A stretch of 64,000 bases of DNA from Rhizodiscina lignyota (GCA_010015805.1 ML978127.1:1612001-1676000), one strand, 5' to 3'; numbered from the stretch's first letter, positions 1-11,588 are shown. Numbers and translations: made by a program. The notes: generated by a model from the sequence alone, not told the origin.

Positions 1-2
1 CT

Positions 3-143
3 GGGACAGGCCCGTACGATGGATTGCTGATGGGATTAGGGCGCGCAAAAACAGCGCTGGAAGAGACAAGAACTGAGATGAAAGTCGTTGAGAAATACAT
101 CTTTGAATGTCGAGGGATTGTTAAGGCCGTTGCTGGATGTTAA
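3..143 (+). CDS. possible 3' end of an unrecognised gene
   Basis: A frame is open from the window edge to a TAA at 141-143 and would encode 46 residues ending in GIVKAVAGC. The composition (alternating charged and hydrophobic residues, a helix-like EETRTEMKVVEKY stretch) is compatible with a real protein C-terminus. It is short, has no recognised domain and its start lies outside the window. It could equally be a chance open frame. Confidence 0.22.
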   Translation, partial: GTGPYDGLLMGLGRAKTALEETRTEMKVVEKYIFECRGIVKAVAGC

Positions 144-935
144 ATTGATACCAAGTGAAGCAGCCTACCTTTATACAAATTATGGAATCCACTCTATCGT
201 ATGTGGCTTATAGCTGCACTTCTGTGTGCAGGTTGTAGTCTGCTCCTCAGTGACGTGGAGTCGGGTTGGTCAACATAAAGAACCCTTTCCCGATTAGGCT
301 CATTTTTCGAAGCTAGCCAGACTCACGATGTTGCAGCCCACAGTCTTGTGGATAGTTGCCACTTATTTGCCCTAGGGAGCTAAGGACGCAGGACTGCACA
401 GCCTGGCTGAAAGGCTGGGAGGATCAAATAATGGTCAATTAGCGAGATATTGTGCGCGGACAGACCTCCCCCGCCTTGCACTTTGGTGCTGGCCATGCGC
501 ATTTTCTCACTTAGGTAAGAAGCGCACTTGTCGAATTCGGCATGCGCGAAGTAGCGCGACAGGGATGATACAGATTTCCGGGCCTGCATGACCAAGGACC
601 ACTGAATCCTCCTTCAAAATGCTTCGCCTTTGCACGACGCCTCATTAGAGATCCACAGTGGAATAACAAGGAACGTTGTCTCACCGCTGCTTTCACAGTG
701 CTTCCTTCGGCAACATGACGTCTGGAGGAACAGCCACAATTCAAAAAACGAAATATCCCTCACCTGTCATTCAGGCACGACTTGTCGCGGCTTTGAGCAC
801 ATGTGGGCTTGGTCATGAGTACTTCGGCATTGTGCTCTCGGGCTTTGGGCCTGCTCAAGATGCGATACTAAATTGGTTGAAATAATACGGGAACCCCGAA
901 GGCTGAGAGCCCAAAAAGTCATGGGATAATTCACC
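144..935. other. intergenic, nothing recognised
   Basis: This stretch lies downstream of the aspartic protease, which is on the minus strand. Several 60-77 codon frames on both strands overlap each other, show no domain and no plausible splice continuation, and are treated as chance. It probably includes the 3' untranslated region of the protease. Confidence 0.5.
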
Positions 936-2250
936 CTACAACTCCTCTACTGCCTTCGCAAGGCCTACCACCTTCGTTTCTACGTTGAAAGTTGAGTAGT
1001 AATGCTTGAGCAAAGATCCTCCGAGTATCCAGAACCCAACGTCGCCGCCATTTATGACTGTCTGACACATTCCAGGATGCCCCTCGATTGGACCGGCGTT
1101 GAAATCCCTCGATGGGATGGTGTACTTGCGTCCCTCAATCTCGAAGTCGAGCGTGGCTGGTAGCTCGCAGATCCTCTCGCACGCAATCCCGAAAACGCCA
1201 GTCTCGTTGAGGAGCTTGATATCTATCGAGATATGCTTATAGATTGCGGCGGCATCATCATTGCTTGGAGCGACGATATTGGACGTGCCGGTGTCAAGAA
1301 CAGCGAAGTTCGCCACGCCGGTGGGCCGGCCGTTCACGAAGATGTTCGTAAAGTTGACGTTCCAAATTGATGCGAGAAGACCATCGGTAACAGCTGGCCG
1401 AATGTAATGTATGTCCCCGACAAACTTGGAATGATCAATCGCACCAAGCGTCAACTCCGCGTGTCCGGTAGATCGTGGCGGTATGTAAAAGCTAACAATT
1501 GGTTCGAGAAGTTCTCCTGCCGCTACCAGCGCTGGTAGTATTGGATTCCTCGCGCCATCGAGATCCGCTGCGGACCCAAGACCGATTACCGCCTGAAAGT
1601 GCTTGAGGAACGGCGCAAAACCCGGCGTCGCACTGTCTACGAGTCCGATTTCCTGGTTATCGACGGTAAGACCGCCAATACTGACTCGGTCGGTATTAAG
1701 AAATCCACTTTGGCTCTCATTGCCTGGTGTAACGCCGCCACCGGTGAAGAAGCTGAATTCAAAGGGTGTGTTGGAGGAGAGGTTAAAGGTCCTTGACCTT
1801 GAAGGATTGAATTTTGAAACATCTTTTGCGCAGCCATTCGCAGGAGTACAATCTGCGCTTGGGATAAGGAAGGTAGGTGAACCGGTGTCGAATACCGCAG
1901 AACTATAATACCGTTTAGCAGAGTATTGCGCGATCGATGGTAGCAGGTTGTTTACAAAGTCTGAGGAGGGGAGCCAATTTCCACATTGCCTATCCACTAC
2001 AATATCTTAGCATTTGATACTGGGACCTTTGGGATCCAATACTGCATACCTGAAGATCGGTGCCCTTAAAGAAGTCGACTAGTGGCACTTGGGCGGCGCC
2101 ACTTTTGTGGCTATGACGGTTAATCTTTTGTATTCCATCGGACCGTTGAATCGCCTTGACATGAATCTTCTGGTAGCCGTGATGATTCGGCGCGGCGATC
2201 GTGGAGAGAAGAAGACAAGAAGTAACGACCGTATACAAAATTGCGCCCAT
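936..2250 (-). CDS. secreted pepsin-like aspartic protease (family A1)
   Basis: This is an endopeptidase of the pepsin fold that uses two catalytic aspartates and is probably secreted. Three exons (2250-2050, 1996-1956, 1902-936) join in phase to 402 codons. Exon 1 gives a signal peptide (MGAILYTVVTSCLLLSTIAA) and a short propeptide-like stretch. Exon 2 supplies WIGNVEIGSPPQT, the segment before the first active site. FDTGS (Asp at about residue 86) and VLDTGTS (Asp at about 284) are the two catalytic motifs. The introns (53 bp each) have good GT/AG ends. A Cys pair near residues 270-275 and another Cys near 310 may form the usual C-lobe disulphide. A 402-residue length fits secreted fungal A1 proteases. 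There is no obvious GPI tail, so a free extracellular or vacuolar enzyme is more likely than a yapsin. Confidence 0.93.
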
Positions 2251-2920
2251 TTTGCAAAGTTTGAAACGAAACGAGTGACTGAAGTGGGATGAATACTATG
2301 AAGCACGAAGGGATTGTTTGCCATCAAATACCTGATGCATATCTCCTTGAAGCTGACACAAATTGTACCTACCTTAAGCCTATTCAGGCCAATAGCCTAC
2401 TGCAACTCCAAGAGCTTATGTCCTTTCCGTATAAGGCATGCTTCCAATGCTGACCACATTCAGCAATAGGCGACTTCGCAGCTTTGAACGTTTCTCGGCC
2501 TGAGTATTGCCTTGTCGTAGGATTGAGATTGAAGTCTCGTAAGCGAGTATTGAAGCCGTCGTGTTTGAAGACCCGATCCAGGCGGAGGTTAAATCCGGCC
2601 AATGTATCGACAAAATAAAGGGGGCCCTGTGCTGAGATGATACAGAGCTGAGGGTAATTGTATGACTGCAATGAATAGTTGTGAATGTCAGAAGCAGTTC
2701 GCTGGCGCGTTCCTATCGAATATCTCCGGCTGGGCGCGTCGGCAAAATTATGGCAGCCACAGGGCGACCAAAAAGGTTAGTCATAGTGCGCTAAGTCATA
2801 TATAGTAACTACTACCTGGAGTAAACACGACTTGGTTGATTCATCGCTGATAGAATCCGATAGAAGACGCTGATCGAGATTAGGGATATTCTTTGATATA
2901 GCTAGGTCTAGAAATGTTCC
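2251..2920. other. intergenic, upstream of the protease
   Basis: This holds the presumed promoter and 5' leader of the aspartic protease. A 95-codon minus-strand frame at 2384-2671 has a protein-like composition but no recognised domain and no clear splice partner, so I do not call it a gene. Confidence 0.4.
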
Positions 2921-3385
2921 AATGCTGAAGCAAAGGGCAAAAAAAAAAGACGACCGATTTTAAACATAGGAAAAAAAATACAGAGGAAAAAAAGAAAGAA
3001 GCCCGTCTTGGGATATGAACTCTGGATATCCGGATTTCGGTCGGCCTATGGGTTAGCAGGGGGTCAAATGCACTGTAAACGGTTAACGTGTAGATGTTCT
3101 TTTCGGGTTAAAACTCTTACTTAGATTACCACCTCGGCCATTGTGCAGTGGCCGATTGGTGAGAGATCTAAATCTGAAATTAATTATATAGTCAACAACT
3201 TAAACACCAGATTACCTTGGTATCTTACTTTGATGCGCCGCACGAGGTTTATAACTACGCCGCCAGGCTTTCGATTTCGATATAAGCCGTCGATGACAAA
3301 ATACAAAATATAGGGTCTATCTCTACCTGTGATACTAAAGTCCAAAGCTAATATTCTTCTTTCTTTCCCTCTCAAAACATCCATT
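2921..3385 (-). repeat. tandem repeat copy 1, tRNA-like promoter boxes, decayed
   Basis: This is the first of two head-to-tail copies of a roughly 450-465 bp unit. It starts at AATGCTGAAGCAAAGGGC and ends at CTCAAAACATCCATT. Shared landmarks in order are a poly-A-rich run, TGGGATATGAACTCTGGATA, CACTGTAAACGGTTAACGTG, an inverted repeat TCGGCCA / TGGCCGA (3134-3140, 3149-3155) and TACCTTGGTAT. Read on the minus strand, 3129-3140 gives TGGCCGAGGTGG, like a tRNA-Ser/Leu A box with one extra G, and 3011-3022 gives GAGTTCATATCC, a weak B-box match, followed by T-rich DNA. Orientation is given for those boxes. Copy 1 is AT-richer than copy 2. Confidence 0.75.
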
Positions 3386-3392
3386 TTTGGTA

Positions 3393-3836
3393 AATGCCGA
3401 AGCAAAGGGCAAAAAAGAAAGACAACCGATTTTAAACATAGGGAAAAAAAGCAGGAGAAAAAAAGAAGCCCCTCTTGGGATATGAACTCTGGATATCCGG
3501 ATGTCGACCTATGGGTTAGCAAGTTGAGCGGACGCACTGTAAACGGTTAACGTGTAGATGTTCTTTTCAGATTAATATGAAACGCACTAAGATTACCACT
3601 CGGCCATTGTGCAGTGGCCGATTACGAGAGATGTAAACCTGCAATTAATTATATAGTTAACAACTTAACACCGGACTACCTTGGTATTTTGGTGCGGCGC
3701 AGGAGATATGACTACGCCACCAGGCTTTAGATTTGGACATGAGCCGCCGATGACGAAATACAAAACATAAGGTCTTTGCCTGTGACACTGAAGCCCAAAG
3801 CCCAATGTTCTTTCTTTCCTTCTCAAAACATCCATT
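3393..3836 (-). repeat. tandem repeat copy 2, tRNA-like promoter boxes
   Basis: This is the second copy of the unit, with the same landmarks in the same order. Here the minus-strand A-box-like sequence at 3596-3606 is TGGCCGAGTGG, a perfect match to tRNA-Ser/Leu genes, and the B-box-like site lies at 3478-3489. Nearly all differences from copy 1 are transitions, many reading CA to TA or TG to TA when copy 2 is taken as the less changed copy, as repeat-induced point mutation would leave. The unit could be a SINE-like retroposon or a duplicated intergenic segment. No terminal inverted repeats or target-site duplications were found. Confidence 0.7.
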
Positions 3837-3894
3837 CGGACCATTCCTGGTATCTCTTTAAACCATCAAACAACCTTCCCACACCGCAAAACAC

Positions 3895-5816
3895 TCAAAA
3901 ATTGAAGCTCTCATAGACCACTTTCTTCCCCGGCAGCCAGGCGAGTAGCTGCTTCTGCAGTCCTGTCCCCGCACAAGAATGCCATGTATTGCTCTTAACA
4001 CCATCCAAGTCCTCCTTCTGCAGTCTTCTCAACTCCACTTTCGCGCCTTCCTTCATCAACCTCTCCAGCTTTTGCCGGAATTCCTCGCTCCGGTCGGATC
4101 GGCTACCGGTGAAGAAGATTGACGTCACAGCGGCCAGTCCGGGATATCTAGAGAACGTGTCGAGTACTAAATCGATATCGTCGAGGCGCAGTGTCCACAG
4201 CAGCCTCATTCTCTTCGGATCGAGGCCCGCTAGCTGTCCGAGTAAAGGTGTGATACCTACGCCACCAGCTACAAACGGTATCAATTCGCCTTTCTGAGTT
4301 TCTTCACCGACATTAAATTCGCCTCCGAAGCCTCTTATCGGGATGCTTATGCCGTCGGCTCGTCGAGTAGTGAGGAAGTGCGTGACCTTGCCGACTGTCC
4401 TTGCCGTGATCTCGAAATGGTCGTCCGGGGGTTGGTCTGCTTTGTTCGGCGTCGAAGAGACAGTGAATGTACGGATGTAGTCATCATTCAGACTTCGAGG
4501 ATCGTCGTTCGCCATATGCCGGTATCCAATGTCAAGCTCACTGTGAAGATCTAGTGCTACCCACTGGCCAGGTTGGTAACGTACGGGCTCCTCCAGAGCG
4601 AATCTATACCGGAATATGTCAGGCGATACTCTCTGTCGACTTACTAGCCTTGCGTGGTTAGAGGTTTGCTGGAGCTTGGAAGCCATATTGCCTTCACTCG
4701 TTAACAATCGCAGATTGGGATTATATGGCGAGTATTCTCCTAAGGATCCTCGGAAGGAGAGCCCGTTCTGCACAAATCTTGCGGCGGTTATCTTCAGCTT
4801 CAGCGCGAGGTTCGACTGCGGAAGCACGGCGGCAGCAGTTTCCCCGAAGAGTACCTCTGTCTTGCCGGTCACGTACAGGACTTCGCCAGTTTCATAATCC
4901 GGAAAGCACATGCCCGCTTGCGGTTTGAACTTGAGGTTCCCTAGAGTCTGATATAGTCGGTTGCCACTGTATTCGGGATAGACGATCACTGCACCGTCTT
5001 CTTCGTTCGACATTATACGGACGAATCCTGGTGGGCCGCCACGGTGGTTGGTGTCCATATCCTTATCACCAGCGGCGCTGGATATGAAGAACATGTCCAG
5101 TCTGTTCAGCAATGCTAACGCTTCCGGACCCAATTTGATGGATTCTGATATCAACTTCGGCGACGGAACAATGGGTCTGAGGTCTTTCTTGTTGAAGTAT
5201 TTTGGACAATTTCCTGCCTCATGGTTAGCATCAGTGTAGGACGGAAACGGGAAATATCATAGCACTTACCCAAACTCTGTTCAATCTGTACAACAAGTTG
5301 CACCATCTCTGCAGTCATCTTTTCCTTCTTCGTTCCATCCGGCTCTCTCACCCCTTCAGTCCCTTGTACGTCTTCATCCGCAACATCAACCTTGCTCCTG
5401 CACCCAGCGATCAACCTTCCGTACAGCTTCACTCTTTTCCTTGTCTCAAGATGGAGACTCAGACCAGCCACCATCCGTCCCGGCTGCTCCTCTTTCTTCA
5501 CCTCTCCATCAGCATTCCCACCAACCAACGCCTCAACGACCGGATCATACTGGCCATCCACCATCTGCCGCACGCCCATGAGGTTGCCACCCAGTGGGGC
5601 CGTGAAGCCGGGCTGGCCGCCCCAGATGGATGTCCACGGGCGTCCTTGCTTGTCGACTGTGCCGATGGCCAGCAGGTGGCCGCGCTGCAGCATCATTGCT
5701 AGCTGCTGTGAGAGCGCCGACACCGTCGGGTTGTCATAGCCCGACGGGACGTGCATCTTGCGTTGCATTTCTTTCTCGCCGTCATTCCAATCCATGGCTA
5801 ATGTTAATGTTGCCAT
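3895..5816 (-). CDS. PNPOx-like flavin domain fused to ferredoxin-NADP reductase-like domain
   Basis: This is a predicted soluble flavin oxidoreductase. Two exons (5816-5270 and 5213-3895, intron 56 bp) join through QSLG-NCPKY. The N-terminal half resembles pyridoxamine-phosphate-oxidase-like FMN-binding split barrels (LLAIGTVDKQGRPWTSIWGG, GFVRIMSNEEDGAVIVYPEY, GNRLYQTLGNL). The C-terminal half is a ferredoxin-reductase module with an FAD motif RTFTVSS, a nucleotide-binding GGVGITPLL and the terminal CAGTG and YESFNF elements. No plant-type [2Fe-2S] cysteine cluster is visible. I chose ATG 5816 because CAAGATGGCA is a good start context; an in-frame ATG exists 12 codons upstream (5852) and another 7 codons downstream. 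The architecture suggests electrons pass from NAD(P)H via FAD to FMN. The natural substrate cannot be told from sequence. Confidence 0.88.
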
Positions 5817-5852
5817 CTTGAAAGACGAACGCCCGAGGGGCTTTTTATTCAA

Positions 5853-6992
5853 AAGGCGGATGGGAAAATTACGTAGTGGGCGGATATTGGTCGCTTAGAA
5901 ATGGGAAGGGGAGTGACGAAAGAGACGATAGAATTGAATTATCTTCCTTCAGACACGTCAGTAGCAGACTGGCGAGCTTTCTCGAAACCTCATCGGCCGC
6001 TCCTGCGAGCGGCGTGCGGCATCGCGAGATCGCGGCAGGGTCTGGTACCAGAACAAGGGCCGAGTCACAAGTTCGAGAGCAACTCCACGGCATGTCGATC
6101 GTTCGTCGATCGTCCATATAGTCCAGCAGGACCCCTCTCGCGCGAAAATTAATAATCTTTGGGGCCCTAGCCATGCACTGTACGTAAGAAGGGTCCTGAG
6201 GGTCTCAGACTCTCAGTAAGATTTGGCATTACCCGGAATCGGTTAGCTTCCGACGCGACGGAGAAAACGCGGAAGGCGCGGAAAGGGGCGCGAGATGGGA
6301 GAGAGATAGCCACGTTGTAGGAAAGAGATGCAGGTGAGTAAGCATGTCTCAGTCTGGATGAAAAGTATATACATGCGGCATGCTTCGACTGGGCATGGAC
6401 AAGAAAGAGTGCATTTCGAGATGTATGAGAATACTTCGGTTCGAAGCACGACGATTACGGATCGATTGTCGTGGCGCCACCCCAACTTCACCACGCACGA
6501 TCGAGAGGCACAACTACATGCACGACTAATACAATTACGGATAGACACTATCAAACCAGAACCGATCGATGTAGATCCACATCCAGATGAGACTTCAGAT
6601 TTCAGGCACAACTTCCATGCTCTCATGTATTCTCTCATGGATATCTCTACGTAGCTCTTGAGCAGCCTGGAACATTCCAGGTTAAAACAAAAGGCCAATG
6701 GAACGCAAAAGTAACCACCGCTGCCCTATGCAAAAGTACCTCTATCGTATCCAGGACGACAGAAACATGTCGAGTCTAGCCAGCCATGATATGCAACCGC
6801 CCGGATGCAATGCCCCAACCGTAACCCATGTTTAGAAAACGAGCATAAAAACATGAAAGATCTTTACTTTCGTCGTAACCAAAGCACGATATCATGTCTA
6901 GTAATGTTACAATTCGAGGTTCTTTGCACAGGGGCGCGTCGCTGGTCGTGTCGGTCATTTAACAGGGGTTCGTGTATACTGTCGGGTTCCAT
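5853..6992. other. intergenic, two minus-strand genes in tandem
   Basis: This stretch contains the promoter of the flavoenzyme and the 3' region of the phytochrome gene. A 151-codon minus-strand frame at 6243-6698 is Cys/Ser/Arg-rich with no domain and is judged non-coding. I see no repeat or RNA gene. Confidence 0.5.
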
Positions 6993-9900
6993 TCAAGGTG
7001 CTGTCGCCTCCTTAGATCCCGGATTTTCAGGAGGAGGCTCAATCTTTCCTTCCTCTTGCCTTTTCCTCAATCTCTCCTGCTCTTCACTGATAGGATCGTC
7101 ACCTGCATCGCTAGCACGAGCTTGCGAACCCTCCGCCTCAGCAACCTCCCTCGCTCCACCGGCAGGCCTATCCTCACTGGGCTTTGTATCCACTGCCCAG
7201 GCATCTGGCTGAGCCTTCATGAACCATCCGCCCTTCTCCCACTCACCGGGCTGATACAGCGCGTCTTCACGAGTCTTCTCATCCACAATCCCCGCCATTA
7301 GTTCAGAGAGTCTCGAGAACGAAATCGGCTTGAGGATCCAGCCATCGAATCCAGCGTCAATGTACGTCTGCCGCTCCTTCTCTACGAGAGACGCGCTAAC
7401 AGCGATGATCGGGACGCGGCCGTTTAGAGCTGCGCGTGCGGAGAGCGAATGATGAGGATGGGCCTTCTCGTGGCTGCGGATGAGTTTGGTTGACGTCAAG
7501 CCGTCGACAATGGGCATCTAGTGAGATGTGTTAGGAGTAGTATCCGAGCCCACAGTTGCGAATTAGCAAAGTCTCACCTGCATATCCATCAACACGACGT
7601 CAAACCAGCCCGCCTTCTCCTGATACGCTGTCGCGCACTCTTGGCCATTGACCGTCAAGTGGATCTCATGGCCGAGCTTCTCTAACCTCTTCTTTATGAT
7701 CTTGCTATTGATGGGATCGTCTTCGGCGACCAGAACATTCATAGAATCGACTCTGACGTGTGTGCCCGAGGAGCTCGCTATCGTATCCTGTCTCGCGATT
7801 CCAGAGAAGCTCTGCTGGCTGTACTCCGTGCCTGCAGGACTTCGATCACCAGCGCCTGATATCTCGCCAGCAACGAAACCAGCACTGGGTCTTCGAGGAA
7901 TGGCATCGAGTGCGGTGCCGGCGTTCTCTTCTTCCGGCACGCGAACAGGCTTGATGGGCGTCGACATATTTGGCAAAAGCTGTTCACCTGGATGATTGAT
8001 TACATCTTCGCTCTGGGCACCCGCATTTCCAGTCGGACAACCTTGCCTACTATTCAGCTCTTCCAAGCTCTTACTCTTCGACCGATGCATCGACATGCTC
8101 GGACTGTGAGGCTGGCTAGTAATGCTTCCCTTGCTCCTTCGATTTCCAGCGTTCGTGGCACTTTCGCTTCTTTCTCCCATCGACGGCCGCCGTGAATGGA
8201 CCATGTGCGGTGCTTGAAGATCCCCAATGAGACGATCCACATCGCTATGGCCGCTCTGAGCGGAGCGGAAACTACGCAAGCTCTTCCGGCTGTTGACGCT
8301 GTCGTTGCTGGTCTTGCGCACCATACCCATGCTCGCGCTATCTGGCCGCTTCGAATCGCGATCGACGAGCGTCACTTCACCCTGCTGTGCCTCTGCACCA
8401 GGAGTGATCGAGCCCTCCGTCGTCTCTCTGGTGATCGGATCCTGTGGCTCATTGTCCGGTAGGAGAAACGGGAACTGTACAATGAATCGGCTTCCATTGC
8501 CCTCTTCACTCTTCAGTCTCAGCTGGCCATTCATATTTCTGACGATTCGAGCAACGATAGCCAGGCCAAGTCCTAATGTCCTCTTCTTGCTCTTACCGTT
8601 TTCATCGTCGATCGTCTTTGTGTTCATTGAAAGCGTCTGCTCCAACGTATCCGTCGACTCGCTCTGGACTTGCTCCAGGTCCCGGAAGAGGAGGTCTAAA
8701 GTGCTGTCCGACATGCCGACGCCCGTATCCTGCACTGCCACCTCCACAAAAGCCTTCTTCTCTTCTCGCACTGCAACGTACGCTTCTACTTTCACGCCGC
8801 CCTCCTGCGTATTCTGGATCGCGTTGGCCGTTATATTGGTAATGGCCTGCCGGACCTTTCTTTGATCGCCGATGACGTTTGTTGGAAGGCCTTGTGCTTC
8901 GATAACTTCGTAGGAGATTCCCTTCCTCCTCGCATCACCCTGGAAGGGCTGTGTCGCTTCGCTAAGCGTAGCCTTGAAGTCGAAATTTTCGCCCTTGATC
9001 AGGTCGGCGCCCTCCTCGGTCTTCGTGAGATCAAGCAAGTCATTAATGACATATATTAGCGACTTCGACGCGCTATGGCTCTTCGCTAGATTTTCCCTCG
9101 TATCTTCATCCAGCGCGCTCTCTAATGCAATCTCAAGGTAATTGATGATCGCATTCAGTGGTGTTCGGACTTCATGTGCGGAATTCGCCAGGAGTAACCT
9201 CGTCAACTGACTGCTCTGTAGCGCGGCCTCCTTCTGTCTCCAGACTTCGATGAATTTACCATACACGAGACACAGCACCGCGGCCGTTTCGATCTCTTCC
9301 TCTTTCCACTCGCGGCACTTTCCTATGACCGTTTCGGACCATAGCTTGAACGAACCTCTCGGTTCGAGATAGCCCTCGGTTCCTTCTCGGATGACCTTCT
9401 CGTACGGATTTCCAGCCCACTTGACCTCTCGTAGCTGGCCTTTGCGGAAGAACACGATGAAGTCGTTTCCACTGACGCTAAGAGGTACGAGTAGCAGTCC
9501 AACGATAACTTGGAAGCCTGGCGGATATCTCAGGTCTGGAAAGTCTTGCGCAATATCTTGAGATGATAGTACCGAAGTGAGCTTGCGCATACGTAAGTAC
9601 TCCAGCAGCACTAGTGCTTCTTGGCTTGAATCCACACTGCCGAATATTTTAGTCTCGTCTCGTATCGCTAATAGCCCAAGGTCTGCGTCAAAGAGTTTCA
9701 ACAAGTCCTCTGACGAAGCGATAATATATCCAGAAGGATTTGCCTTGGTCGGAACTGTGTTGATGAGTTTACGCGCTTGCAAGCGAGAAGCATACGATAA
9801 TCGTTCGATATTTCGAGATGCGGAATCGCCGACTATACGACATAGCTTGCGAATAGGGAATGATACGCGCATTCCTTTCGGACCGTATGTATGACATGAG

Positions 9901-11588
9901 ATGAGACCCCACAACTCGTCGAAGGCGTTGATGGATATGGACATGGATGATCTAACGGCCATGTTTGCGAGATATTTGAGATGTATAGGGGACATGGCGC
10001 GTAGGTAGGAGTATGTGAGGTCGAGAGGGGTTTCGAGGTCTTCAACCGTTCGGCATACGAGTCGTGCTGTCTCTTGATCACGGTCATACAGGAGACGTAC
10101 GCGATTGAGCTTGTACATGTCTCGTGCCTGCTTGGGAATGTCAGAGGCAGGGAAGTTGAGACCTTTGTAGAGGTCTTTCGTTGCGCGAGGATCAACGAGC
10201 TCGGTGACAACGCGGCCGTTCCAGGCTTGGTCAAATTGGTAGATCATGACTCGGTGGAAGCCAGTAAGCTCCTTTACCACGCCAACCAAGACCTTGAGGA
10301 ACGTTTCGAGGTTTGGTGCTGATGCTAGTTGTTCCTGGACCTGAGCCATAATGTTGAACACCTCCATAGCAGCAGCTTCGCCTTTCCGCTTTCGTGCGCC
10401 TCGGAGTACCCTGAGGGGTTTGCTGATGTTCTTTGTGCTTTCCTCTAATTCTTCTGTTGTGGGGTCGCTGCTCAGCGTGTCTTCTGGTAGCTCTGGCGTT
10501 AGTTCGCCCGGGGGAAGGAGTGGATTGATGTGGTCGTCTTCAAGCTCAAACTCGCAAATAACTATATCTGGATTCGTGGGACATGTATGAATTGCACACC
10601 ACAGCTTCGTTGACCTTGGACGGTTTGGCGCCGTGATGGACATGGTGAAAACCTCTGGCCCACTGGTATCAATATCCATGTCTTCATCCCTGATGAAGTC
10701 GAGATGATCCATCAAATTGTCGCTCTGTTCTTCCGTCAGGATGTCCGTAAAGCTGTCAAGTGCGAACAGCTGCTTGGGCGAGTAGCCGATAATTCGCCTA
10801 GAGTTTTCGCTGACTATTCGAACCACCAGTTTTCCTTCCGATTCCTCTTGTAACCCCACTAGAAGTCCAAAGCCCTGCACTGCCCCAGGAATGTGAATTG
10901 GTTCGTCTTCGCATCTTTGCAACGGCTCACCCCCTCTGCCTGTGATGATGTGATGTCCATCTTCGGTCGTCACATGCTTGAATCTCGTAGTGAGAAGTCC
11001 TGAATCCTCAATGCTGCTTCTCGCGCTCTTTGTCGAGAAACCTCCTGTAGAGAGCCGTCGATCGCCTGGATCGCTATCTGTTGAGCCTTTGGATACGATA
11101 TCGCTGAACACCTGGGCAGGTAATCCAGGAGCATTCGGTCGTTTTATCGTTCGCGCCGATGCTGCAGTCTCCTCCGGCGCTCTCTCGGAGCTTGATTGGC
11201 CACTGCCAGGTATTATTCCGCCGTGCGAGCTATCAGAACGAGACTGCCGTCGGGCATCTTGAGCGCGTGCTGGATTGTAAAAGTAGGAATCTTGCCGCTC
11301 ATAGCTAGGGGTTGCTGCTGGTGCAGGTGTAGGATTGACAGACATGACGCTGCGGATAGGGAACACTCTATCTGTAGCGCCAGGACTGAGCTGGTGAGCT
11401 AGAAGTGGTGTTGGTAAAGGCAAGCGACCAGAATCTCTGGGATCTGCTCCTGTAAGGCGTGTGGTAGATTCCCAGGTGAAGGGAGTGGGTGAAGATGAAA
11501 GCGAACCCTTCGCTTTGTCTTGGACTTGTGACGACGGAGGGATGTCGATATTTTGCGGATCTTGAGAGCCTTGCGTGTGATCCGCCAT
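6993..11588 (-). CDS. fphA: fungal phytochrome, hybrid histidine kinase (red/far-red photoreceptor)
   Basis: This is a bilin-binding light sensor with histidine kinase output and a fused receiver domain, 1511 residues in two exons (11588-7578, 7517-6993). Order: a long Ser/Pro-rich N-terminus, then the bilin-attachment Cys at about residue 226 in LQRCEDEPIHIPGA, PAS, GAF with the PASDIPKQAR signature, PHY with the tongue motifs WAGNPYE and EPRGSF, HisKA with His about 805 in SAHEVRTPLNAI, HATPase, a Ser-rich linker, and REC with AEDD, phospho-acceptor Asp about 1335 in LMDMQMP and Lys in LKPI. The 60 bp intron falls exactly between DMQ and MP of the receiver. A charged tail of roughly 70 residues follows REC. 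All key residues are present, so it looks functional. The start 11588 is chosen for its ACAACCATGGCGG context; an upstream in-frame ATG lies at 11627. The symbol follows the Aspergillus name by family. Confidence 0.96.

Noticed and set aside
3011-3155. A functional tRNA gene on the minus strand of the repeat
   Set aside because: The A-box match is good, but acceptor, D and T stems do not pair and the box spacing is too long, so only a tRNA-derived repeat is considered.
6243-6698. 151-codon minus-strand frame downstream of the phytochrome gene
   Set aside because: Cys/Ser/Arg-rich composition, no domain, overlapped by another frame on the opposite strand; most likely 3' untranslated DNA.
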